A DNA stretch of 64,000 bases from Sipunculus nudus (Eukaryota > Annelida > Sipuncula > Golfingiida > Sipunculidae). The notes under the pieces are model-generated. The model was not told where the DNA came from. It saw only the letters and a program-made list of their open reading frames with translations, and did not search any database. This document shows positions 45,725 through 56,200 of this stretch, piece after piece (within the stretch, counting starts at the first letter, position 1; the number at the start of each line of letters is the position of its first letter). Made by a program: the position numbers and the translations under genes. Where the stretch lies: assembly GCA_026874595.1 (NCBI GenBank), contig CM049320.1, positions 8,683,464 through 8,747,463 on the forward strand. The letters run 5' to 3'.

Positions 45725-45945
45725 GAATGATGTTTTATTATTAAGCCTTCTGGATTTCAGGTGTTATATAAGCACGGAGTAAGGAATAATCCAGAAGTCC
45801 TAAATTGTCATCAAGACATAAGAGCAAATATCTGAGGTTCAAGCGAGATTTATCCATTGTGCCATTTAGGCACCGGCGGGGTTCGAACCGGGGAGCTTCA
45901 GCTCCGAAGTCCAAGGTCATAACCACTAGTCTACGTCCTACCCCT
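45725..45945 (-). mobile_element. tRNA-derived SINE candidate
   Basis: On the minus strand the segment contains a near-consensus A box (tagactagtgg) and a perfect B box (ggttcgaaccc) about 40 bases apart, the internal pol III promoter of tRNA genes and SINEs. The sequence between them does not fold as a normal tRNA, and a non-tRNA body of about 130 bp follows. It is better read as a tRNA-headed SINE than as a tRNA gene. Confidence 0.55.
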
Positions 45946-46791
45946 ATCCAAAATTATGTTGCATCAAAGTGAAACACCTTGGTCCAGCAAAGAGCCAATA
46001 GAGACTTAAACTTGATTGCATTTCCACCGTGTTTCATTCATTTCTGCTTGTCTCTCGAGTTTCTGAATTACCAATCTTCGCTTTGCACTTCAGTGACATT
46101 TAAAGCTAAAAATTAACAGACATTTTAATATTATGTCAACATAGGTGGCTCCACCAAAGCCTGTTTTTGCATATTAGTCGCAGAATAAAATAAAACATGA
46201 AAATCGGTGGTGAAAGTCTTTGTAGTTCAATGGCCCCATGCTTTGTTCAATCTGTTGGATATTTGGTCACCCAATAAAATTTAAAAATATAACATCGTTA
46301 TAGAGAAGAAAAGATTAATCATATCTTACAAAAGAAAGAAGTTTCTCAACATCACGTAGTAAATCTTTTCAGTGTGATTTGTCATTATAATGAGGATAAT
46401 CTATTTTACATTCAGGGAAATTAAGTTTTACCATTGTTTCACAAGGGAAAGCTATTTTTTCAGAAGTTATTCACCAAATCACCTCCCGGCAGGGAAAAGT
46501 CAGATTGACTAAATATTTTGACCTCCGTATGCAAACTTGTTGCAGGTGCATTTATAACATTCATTGTTTAATTTTAGCTTAACTGCGATAAAATCAATAC
46601 TGACAAACTGGGGAGTATCAGTACGGCACGTTATCAAAAGATACGATCAACTATCATTCTTCATGTTTTAACAGTTATTTGTGGTGCAAACACCCCCGAA
46701 CACACAAACAATTTTTATCGAAGTAATTTGATACTGTTAGTAAAACCATCCTTATCTATATCCTTTTTACATGCATGTTATGGATTTAAAC
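45946..46791. other. AT-rich spacer
   Basis: Nothing recognised. Confidence 0.4.
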
Positions 46792-46986
46792 ATTTTATAA
46801 ACAGAACAAAATACACTGGCCTGTGGCGGAGTTGAACTTTTAGTGAGCTTGGTTCTGCCATCCATGCCACATCCCGTCCCCGCTGTCTTCCACTTCAGCC
46901 ACCAGGTGCCTCTGTACCTCAACCCTTGTGAGTACGAGGAGAGTGTCAATGTGGACAGAGTACCACGTACGGGTTCAGTTTCTTCA
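46792..46986 (+). CDS. Exon-like open stretch, unknown product
   Basis: A stop-free frame after a possible acceptor (ttttataaacag) reads TLACGGVELLVSLVLPSMPH, then VFHFSHQVPLYLNPCEYEES, and ends at TAG after SIINTSS. Its composition is protein-like and less AT-rich than the surroundings, but I recognise no family and see no neighbouring exons. It may be a chance open frame. Confidence 0.18.
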
Positions 46987-47488
46987 ATCATCAATACCAG
47001 CTCTTAGATCTTGAAAATTCCCATAAATTCAATATATTAAATCCATGGCACAGTTGTCAACCCCTTCTCTGCGTTTTTAGCACGTCCCATTAATTTTTCC
47101 ACCTGTACGATCACATTTTAAGTACATTTGTCCTCCTACGGGCAGATCCGTGTAACCATAATCTAAACAACGCAGACAAAAGTATATCGGCCACTTGCCA
47201 TCCCTTATTTTTTGGGGGTTAGTAATATGGCGATCAGAGTTTAGTTTAATTCCGAAGTCCTGTACTGTATTACTTTCAGCGGGAACACTACAGGTATGTT
47301 TGTATAATGGCGTCTTCTTTAGCTACGTCGTCGGGACGAAGCACCTGAAATGAATATTCAACTATTGTATAAGCCAAGTAACGAAGTCTGAAAGCGTTTT
47401 TGACAAGTGTTATTGTAAGTGTTGGTACGTTAACAAATTTAAACAGTAGCAAACAATAACCAACATTCAGTGAGTGAGTGGTCAGAGC
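46987..47488. other. Spacer
   Basis: Nothing recognised. Confidence 0.4.
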
Positions 47489-47590
47489 GGCGCCTCCCAT
47501 ATAGCGCCTATTTATACACCAGGATGAGCTCAATTTTTCGGCGCCTCCTATATAGCCCCTATTTATACACCAGGATGAGCTCAATTTTTT
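47489..47590. repeat. ~53-bp direct repeat, two units
   Basis: Two nearly identical copies of a unit containing cggcgcctcc and tttatacaccaggatgagct lie head to tail. Confidence 0.85.
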
Positions 47591-48490
47591 TCTCGAAAAT
47601 GGTGCGAAACGATCTGGGAATATTTCAAACAGCCATCATGAACAGTTCAAAAGTTATCACTTATTTGGTAAATGATATCCGCTACATAAATGTATTGAAA
47701 ACACAAGCTGGTTAGCCGGGAGGCCCCTGTTGCTCCCACATGGAATACCCAGATGTGTTATGAAAAAATTTATAATATAAAAACGCCCAAGTAATATCTG
47801 TTGGGACGGAACCTGCCTTTAATCATGTATTGAGTATAATTTCCGCTTCATGAAGGCGGAGTTACCTTGTTACTGCAAGTGACATATTTAATAGTTCACT
47901 TAAAAATAATCCATATGAATATAGGGAAATGAATGTATGATAATGATGATAAGCATGATGAACAAATATACACGACGACGGTTAAAAAGTAACTTTCGCA
48001 CTCACCTTGCCAAACACGCGCCTGCTTGGAAACTAACTGGCTGAACCCGGTCTGAAGACAAGACATGCACGAGCTCAAATGCCATGCATGCAATGAGTGG
48101 GGGTGACAGTTCTGAAACACAAGTAATAATTTTAGTATTATATTTTTTGGTTGATAACATTAATAGTGACAATTCAGGGATTCCTGTCCATATTGTATAT
48201 GCCGACAACTTTTTTTACAAACCAAGATTTAACAGTGCATATTCCTTTTTAACCCCTGCAAATTTAATGATTGTGTCCCCCTGAATGAATTTTGGACTGC
48301 GCCAGCTGTGCGCGCTAACTTTACGTCATGACAGGTGTCTCGCAGGAGGACCCGCCTTGGATCAAAATCGCCAACAGAGGTCACTCAGCTGTACCTCCTA
48401 GCCACGATCACGCATGTCATTTTTTGGGGATATTGTCCCGGTGATTGACTGTTTAAATACAGTGGCATCAATTTATCTTCAATGGGATGA

Positions 48491-48491
<1 letters not shown>
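47591..48491. other. Spacer
   Basis: No gene or element recognised. Confidence 0.4.

Positions 48492-48548
<57 letters not shown>
48492..48548. repeat. (AT)n microsatellite
   Basis: About 27 AT units. Confidence 0.95.
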
Positions 48549-48551
<3 letters not shown>

Positions 48552-49164
48552 GTTATATTCTGTGTGACACGTTTTAACTATATTAAAATTAAGTATAAGG
48601 TTTAAAAAAAAAAGGTATTATGTTAACAATATAGGTTAATTTTAATCCAGGTTGGGATATATAATATTTCATAGTAAACTCAGAAATAGAACCTAATTAT
48701 AAAAGTTTACAATTCTTATGATTAAATATTTCATTTTAATATATAAATATTGTTCTCGGAATAGCAGGGGGATGATTACACTGACCACCCCCTTGCAAAA
48801 AGGTGGGGAGGGGCATATACCCCCCCCCCCCCCCCCCCCCCCCCACCATTGACGACCCTGCTAAAATAGGAACCTTTTTTTACAGTTTATGCCACTTGAT
48901 TCCCGTGGGCATTTCTATATGTGGTTTATTATTTTTAGACCGGCGGAACCAGACTTGAGCAGGACGGAAGTCGAAAGTTATCACCAAAAAGCTGAAAAAT
49001 ATTTATGTGTGAACACAAAAGCCGACCTGCAAAGGCTATAGCAATATAAATATTCTAAATAGTAGACCTAGGTGATAACGAATTATGGTTCCACTTTAAT
49101 TGTCCCAGCTGCATCGATGGATTCTTTAGCAGGAACAAACTGGAACCGTCACATTACCTATCAT
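48549..49164. other. AT-rich spacer with poly-C run
   Basis: A run of about 24 C residues lies at 48820-48844; otherwise nothing is recognised. Confidence 0.5.
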
Positions 49165-49390
49165 TGCCTCCGGAGGAGGGTATGTATTCATTCACGTTCT
49201 TGTGTGTTTGTGTGAATGTGTTTTTGTGTTTGTTCTCAACATAACTCACTCAATCATGAACGGAATCTCATGATTTTTTCAGAGAATTTTTGGAACGCAG
49301 AATCGACTAGATTTAGGTGTGGATCAAGCACATGATCCGAATCAAGGAACGTCATCAAGGGATATTTTCAAATGTATTTAGTCACTCATA
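49165..49390 (+). repeat. Dispersed-repeat end (cctccggagg type)
   Basis: The self-complementary gcctccggagg is followed by tatgtattcattcacgttct, a tg-rich stretch, aacataactcactcaatcat and cggaatctcatgattttttc. I recall a widespread invertebrate dispersed repeat with this order of words; the assignment is from memory of the pattern, not from a comparison. Confidence 0.35.
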
Positions 49391-50409
49391 TACGAATAAA
49401 CCTGGGAATATGGGCCGAATAAGTTAATGGATGAGGCTTGCATTCATTAGAATGCAGATTTCGAGTTTTACAAGAGTAGCCTATATATAGGCTACACCGC
49501 GTGCTTTCCAATGCAACCCCACCATGTGCGAGAGCCCTGTTAAAGACATTCCACTTCATGATAACGTAATGTCTCTGTAAGCTCGGTGATAAGGAGCCAA
49601 AAATGCCTGCTCTGGGTTTTCCCCCAATCACGTTTGGCCGGTACTCGCCCGGGTAAATTTGTTACAATGATTCTTACGAATGTATCAACAGCGAGCCGCG
49701 TGGCTCTCTCAGCAAAGGCTACGCGTACGCAGTTCATTATCTTGCGGGAACAGTTTCAAGAGCCAGTGGTGCAGAGTGCTAAAAGTAGGTTTTCAGTTTT
49801 AAATACATCAATTTAAGTTGTCCTGTACCATGAATGAGACGGTAAGAAATGTCAACTCGTGACCACGACAATAACTTTAGCTAATTTCTTGCTAATTTCT
49901 TGGTTATTCAAAAATATAATTTTCTCTTTCAGATAACATACGTTTCCTTATCCCGTTCATATAAACACAATATCTGATTTTATACGGGTTTCCCGGCAGA
50001 GGATTTTTAAGCGTTTTCGCGTTTTCATTTTTTGCATATATAGTTAACCTCTGTCAAGGCAAAATAACCCAGCACTACTGTACAGATCCGCCAATATATT
50101 CGAATCCCCACCATACTTTGCCAAGCAGACGTACTTGAGGTAGCCCCATCAACTGATTCGTAGGTTTACGAGTCGTGTTAAAGGCATCACCAAAACTTTA
50201 CTTTTGGTGCTTACAAATTAAATGTTCCGAATCTTTGCTCATTTTAGTGTCACAATCAGCTGACAGATGGCAGCAGGTGGCAGTCCAAACAAATAGACAA
50301 GTTAACATGGTTGAAGTAGAACGGTCAAACTAGATCCACTAGCTCCTTAATCCGAATCCAAAATCTGATATTGTTGTAGTAACAAATATTCCTGAGATTT
50401 ATGTCTGCT
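49391..50409. other. Spacer without recognised gene
   Basis: Open frames on both strands near 49540-49816 have no family features. Confidence 0.4.
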
Positions 50410-50442
50410 GTTTCTGTCTGTCTGTCTGTCCGTCCGTCCGTT

Positions 50443-50474
<32 letters not shown>
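50410..50474. repeat. Compound CTGT/CCGT/CT microsatellite
   Basis: Consecutive ctgt, ccgt and ct runs. Confidence 0.95.
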
Positions 50475-50476
<2 letters not shown>

Positions 50477-50988
50477 ATGTTTATGTCATATAAAATATGT
50501 TTACATAGTAACACATTTGGTTCCGAATTTTTAGGCAAAAAAAAAAAAAAAAATTGATTTCTCAGGCTCCGCGGGTAAACTTTGACACAATCAACAATTT
50601 TTATATTGATTTTCAGTAAAAATTTCTAGTAAATAAAATAATAAAGTTCCAATAAAATTTCGTCTTGTTATGGTGCGCTTTTACCTTTTATTATTCTGTT
50701 ATTATCATATTTCCACTCCAGCATTTGGAATTTTAACGAAAATACATACTACAAATGTAAAATAAAAGTCCCCCTGCAGTTATTTGCACATTGCATTAAA
50801 TAATGTATTAAATAAAATAAAAGAGTGAGGAACTCTTGGAAAGGAGTAAGGAGTTTCTTGGAACTCATCGGACACACAATATTTGTATTTGGACATATTA
50901 TGTGGACGCTTACAAAATGCATACTATAATTGTGTACTTTGATCTGCTTAATCAATATAAATATTTCTTAAAATATTTGTGTAAAATA

Positions 50989-51392
50989 CGGGTGTAACAA
51001 TGCATCGAAGAATTGATGCATTGAATTGCAAGCCCTAGTTCAATTAAAATGTAATCGATTCATTTCGATTATCATTATCTATTTTTGGCATATACCATCA
51101 CGAAATCCTCTGTGGACTCTCAAATTTGATGGAGAGATCGCGATGTTGAAGCTCTTCATCTTGTATGTGCCCCAAATCCATTTCCAACTTTAGAAACATA
51201 AATGGAGGCCACAAAGGAGGGAGAGCTACATTTTTCTTTTATTTGCTGTAACTTACTTACATCAATTTTTGGTAAAATTGCTTTTATTTTTGTCTGAAAT
51301 TTACCATTTAAGAATTGAATCGAAAATTGAATTGAAGGTAAAGAACTGATATTTGAATCGGGTCTGAGGTCCTTACAATTCACAGGCCTGTT
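50989..51392. mobile_element. Probable hAT-like MITE (~400 bp)
   Basis: The left end is cgggtgtaacaatgcatcg and the right end ccttacaattcacaggcctg. Similar words (taaaat) flank both sides, but ends and target duplication cannot be fixed exactly. It resembles common tgtaac..gttaca-type MITEs of animals. Confidence 0.4.
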
Positions 51393-51686
51393 GTAAAATG
51401 TTTTCATTACGTTTAAACTCTCTTTAGAATCAGGTGTTTATTATCTATTGCGATATTTTCTCTAAATGGTTTATTAATATTCTTCGATTTACTCATGATT
51501 ATTATACGGTATAGACCTGGTCATCATTATCATACCAATATTTTTATATTGTTTGTAATATTTATATATTTATATTCAAGTGTGTTGTGTAAAAGATCTG
51601 CCACAAATTTTATAATTAATTACTTTTTCTTTTTAACAAATCTAATATTAATAATATAAATATATGAATTAATATTCAGTATCTAC

Positions 51687-52104
51687 CAGTGATGTGGAAA
51701 TTAATCGATTATGTCGATGATTGGTCGTTTGCTAAATAACCGGTTAATTCGATTGCATATTTGCATAAGCGATCACAATTAAACGATTTTGTATGCACAT
51801 CCAAAGTAAGGAATGATATTATCCAGATAAAATGTTCTTATTCTGTCAGAGATATAAGATAGTAGACAGTGAACAGCATTAAAATTTAACCTGTTGCAAT
51901 GAATAAGTGTCGACAACCAGACCATTACTTTGACCTTTCAGTATGATCTATAGATTAGATGGAATTTACTCGGTCGTTATTTCAGGTTAAATTCTATGCA
52001 CGGTAACTTAGATGGTAATAAAATAAATGATTAATAATCGATCATCGGTCGTTTATTATTTTTCAAATTTTGAATATGATTTCTACAACCGATTCCTACC
52101 ACTA
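51687..52104. mobile_element. hAT-like MITE (418 bp) with 8-bp target duplication
   Basis: The element starts CAGTGATGTGG and ends CCTACCACTA, with imperfect terminal inverted repeats. It is flanked by GTATCTAC (51679-51686) and GCATCTAC (52105-52112), seven of eight bases identical, as expected for hAT insertion. The interior contains several attaatcgatta-like words and no coding sequence. Confidence 0.65.
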
Positions 52105-52154
52105 GCATCTACAAATATAATCTCTATACATTGTAAATAACAGATTTTATAATG

Positions 52155-52225
52155 ATATTAATATAATAATAAAAATAATAATTATTATAATTATTATTTT
52201 TATTATTATTATTATTATTATTAGC
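52155..52225. repeat. ATT/AAT trinucleotide microsatellite
   Basis: Imperfect ataata followed by att units. Confidence 0.9.
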
Positions 52226-52641
52226 ATACTGACAGAAAAGTTTTATCAGTATCATTCTCATAAATATATAAAACCGGTCAGTTTTCCATTATAAGTATTA
52301 TAATTATTGTTATTGTTGTCATTACATTACTGTTCTTGTTTATTGCGCCTGCAATAAATAATCATATGGATAAGGATTAAGAAACTACCCGTCTAATCAC
52401 TCAGTCCTGAGAATGGCCCTGTTTTAGTGAATGTTTACACACGCGCATCCCCCTGTTCTGGGCTGTCAGCAGCTACTGCACCGGTACAAGTCAGCCAAGG
52501 TGAGCCGGGGCAGCTTCCTGAGCAAGCCTAGAAAACAGCAACATATAGCTCACATCCATCGGCAGTTGTAGTGATGCTCTTATAGAGAATCTACCCGAAT
52601 ACGTGAATTGACCCGAGCAGGGTTAGATTTCTCGGCAGTTT
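52226..52641. other. Upstream region of the SH3BGR-type gene
   Basis: No gene is seen. The part from about 52430 is less AT-rich and contains an E-box CAGTTG at 52563-52568; it may be proximal promoter. Confidence 0.4.
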
Positions 52642-52680
52642 CTATAAATAGAACAAGTACCCCCCTCACTGTGTCAAATT
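52642..52680 (+). promoter_or_regulatory. TATA-box promoter overlapping a MEF2 consensus
   Basis: TATAAATA lies at 52643-52650, and an initiator-like TCAAATT (52674-52680) places the start site near 52676, about 33 bp downstream. The ten bases CTATAAATAG (52642-52651) also match the MEF2 consensus exactly. The inferred 5' UTR would be about 185 nt. Confidence 0.6.
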
Positions 52681-52860
52681 GCATTGGTTCTGGCAGTCCG
52701 TTTTTCGCTGGCTGCTATATATCTGCCGGACTGTGAGTGACTTAATTTCGCACTTTTCAAGTTGATATCTACTTCTTCTCGTTTCGTGAAGATTCTAAAC
52801 TCTTTCTGAGGGGGTTTATTGTCTACAAACTGAGATTGCTGGCTTGGTGACCTTACAACC

Positions 52861-52905
52861 ATGGCTTTGCGAGTTTTCATCTCGCGTAACCCAGGCAGTA
52901 ACGAG
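52861..52905 (+). CDS. SH3BGR-type gene, exon 1
   Basis: 15 codons, MALRVFISRNPGSNE, the first beta strand of the thioredoxin-like fold. Donor gtaaga at 52906. Confidence 0.9.
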
Positions 52906-53206
52906 GTAAGACGGGGTTATAAAAACAGATGATATTGAACGTAATACAGTGATATGGTTGTCTATAACTCCTAAACATTCTATGGCTTTATATCTGTTGA
53001 AGGTGACATTTACTGCCAAGTGCTGTGAGGAATTTTACAGAAATATTTGTTGTGAAGAAACCCCCGGGGGGGGGGGGGGGAATTCAGTTTGAAGAGGGGT
53101 TATAATATAAAATCCATATGTCTTGTTTTTGCTAGTTGGAGAGATAATTCTGTTTTAATCTTCCCCAGTTGTCAGTGATTTGTATTTGTATACACAGGCT
53201 GAATAC

Positions 53207-53278
<72 letters not shown>

Positions 53279-56200
53279 TAATATATAATTGCCAACTAAA
53301 CCTGGACCATTTTAACATGAACATTGCACACAAAATATAATATTACTCATCTATGCTTCCTAGTAACATTCTGTGACAAGTTTTCTGTAGATTTCTTGTG
53401 TGTCTAGGTTATTTAGCCATTCATGCAATGATCATATGTGTGTGTGTGTGTTTTAGAATTGACTGAAGGGCCATGAACTGTAGTTCAGTAACAACTGGTT
53501 TTCATTTAGTGACCTGGCTGTAAATAAAACATATGATGCAATGGAAGACAGTATATCTTTATAAAACAATAGATATTTTAATTGTCAAATGAAATCATTA
53601 TAAGAACACTATGGTCTAAGAATGCTTCGGGTAGTAATGCTTAGAGCAGAGGTAGCAGGGGGGTGGGGCTGTTCAAGGGTTGTGGGATAGTAGCTAAGGG
53701 TTTATTGTTTACACTGACAAATTGAATGATACCCTAGAAAAAAATCATCCTGGAAGGGGGCTGGGAGGTGGGTTTAGCCTTACATTTCAGGGAAAGTAAC
53801 TAAAAAAATAGGTTATTTTCCTGTAGGGGTAAAATCCCCCTAACCCCCTAAGGATCCAGTAATAAATCAGTGGCTTCTGCAAGTCCTAGTATTTCTCTTC
53901 AGATCTATTGTCTTTTTCAGTCAGCTGATCCACTTTTTAGCCATTAGTTTGTTATCACACATCAACATCACACGAGTCAGTTCAGCACATGTTGGCATTC
54001 ATATTTTCTTTTTACACAAAGAAGGCACCAATTGAAATTAAGCAATATTTTTTTCAGATTAATTTAATTAAAGTAAGCGGAGCCATATGCCTAATTATTA
54101 CTAGAATGAAACAAATCATACAAACTATTTTAGATATGCAATAAAAACATTATCAAAGAAAGTGGTTGATATTTTTACAACATTTGAATTGCATTGATGA
54201 GGATCGAGGTCATTGGTATGTCACTTGGTCATATGACCCCTGCCAAAATACCAATGAACTTGTGACTGTGATTGTGGTGAAACAAAATAATACTCTAACC
54301 ACAAAATTTAGATATTTCTGCAGTGACCGCTTGATACTAGCACTGAACTTTGTTTATAGCACTTCAGTAAACCAAGTACATTTAAAGTTCATTTCAAGGG
54401 AATTGCTAGACATGTACTAACTTGATTGTGACAGATCTCAAATGTTACTTTTTTAAATCAAGTAAAAGAATATCCTATCCAAAGTATGGTACCTTTTTTT
54501 TGTCAAACTGCATTAAATGTCTGTCAAATCTCATGTAATGACATTTTAATGAATCAGACCCTCTGTGGTTTAAAAATTATAGGTATGGTGTATTTTATTG
54601 ATGTCTGGCTCTCAGATTGCTTATTTAACATCCCGACAGCTTGACATTGAATTTTGCTGGCCTTAATTGTCAGTATCATCAAGGCATCAAGTTCAAGCCC
54701 TGATAATGCAAACTGCATGGACTTCCTGTTCTCACAAACTTGTTGCTTGTTAGCCTCACTTGTCAAGTTTCACTCTCTAATGATGAGACTTGCTCAATTT
54801 TCCCTTATCTCCACTTTAAATTGTCCCAGCAAAGACCTGCTTTGTTTAAGTTTTTTTCTGGAATGCAACAAAATTTCACATTTTGGAATGTATATTATCA
54901 CTTGCATGTATGTTATTCTGTTTCTTAACATAAAATACAAAAATAATATCATTAAGTTAAGTTTGTCAGTTTCTGTAGCAGTTTTGTCACACTGTTCATG
55001 GACATCATTTATTTATTAAAAATCAAAGTTTCTATTGAGAGGAAGGAAGCAAGATATCTCATGCTTCAGGATTCTACTAGCTTTGATGTCTCATAGTGAC
55101 CTTGAGATTCTGTGTACTTCTTTTTACCATAAAAATGAACTTTTATAATATTATTCACAAAGTTAAATATGTTACAAAGAGGGCAACTTTGTTTCATTTA
55201 TTTTCAATTAATTCATACATATAGCATGATGTCAGTGACAAATTGCCAAAAAAGGACTCACAATGAATAAAAAAAGTGTTGGTTGACTTAAAACCAATTT
55301 TAGTTGATGAAAAATGCAATTGTAGGTTCACCACTACATAAGTATGAGTGACATCAAAATGTAAACTCTGCTACCTAAAAGATATTTGATAAAGGCTTTA
55401 ATGTTGTGATAAATCCAAAACTGTTGGTTTGTTCCCAGAAATATCACACCATACATACTATCATAACAATAAATAGTTTTTTAGCTCAGCTGACTTTCAG
55501 TCATGCTGGGCTATAGCGATGGGTCTTTGTCCGTCGTCCTTCCGTCTGTTCGGCCGGCTGGCCGGCCGGCCTTTAGCAGGGCACAAATCGTAACCATAGG
55601 GGCTAGGGCCATGAATTCTATGCAGTCATAGAGGTTCTAAAAAGATCTCCTTGCAAACCTGAAATTAGGTCACTGCGACCTATATTCTCGAAGTTATGGG
55701 GTGTGTTTGCACCCCCGAAAAATAATTCTTTTAGCCAAAATTTTCATCCCAAACCTTCCATCTTTCACATACAGCTCACATACCAACAGGGGAAGAACCA
55801 TAATTATTTTGAGGTCACAAGGTCAAAGGTCAAGGTCACATAATCAATTTCTTAGAAAAGCCTGTGGATGCATTTTAAGCCAAACCATTCATCCCAATTC
55901 TTTGATCTTTTACCTAAAGCTCACCTACTAAGTGGGAGAAGAATCCTATAGATGTTAAGGTAACAAGGTCAAAGGTCAGGGTCACAGGATCCACTTCTTT
56001 GAAAATGTTGTGGACACATTCCAAGCTGGACCTTTCATTCCAAATCTCTTCTCTGCCAACAGGGGAAAAGACCTGTTGACTTTTGAGGTCAAAGGTCAAG
56101 TTCACAGCACCCTCTTCTTTCATGGAGTCATTTTTAGGCAAACTTTTCAATCTATACTTTCCATCTGTCATATATGGCTTACCTACCAATAGCGGAAGAA

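Noticed and set aside
45840..45930. Possible functional tRNA gene on the minus strand
   Set aside because: A and B boxes are present but the intervening arms do not pair as a tRNA; better explained as a SINE head.
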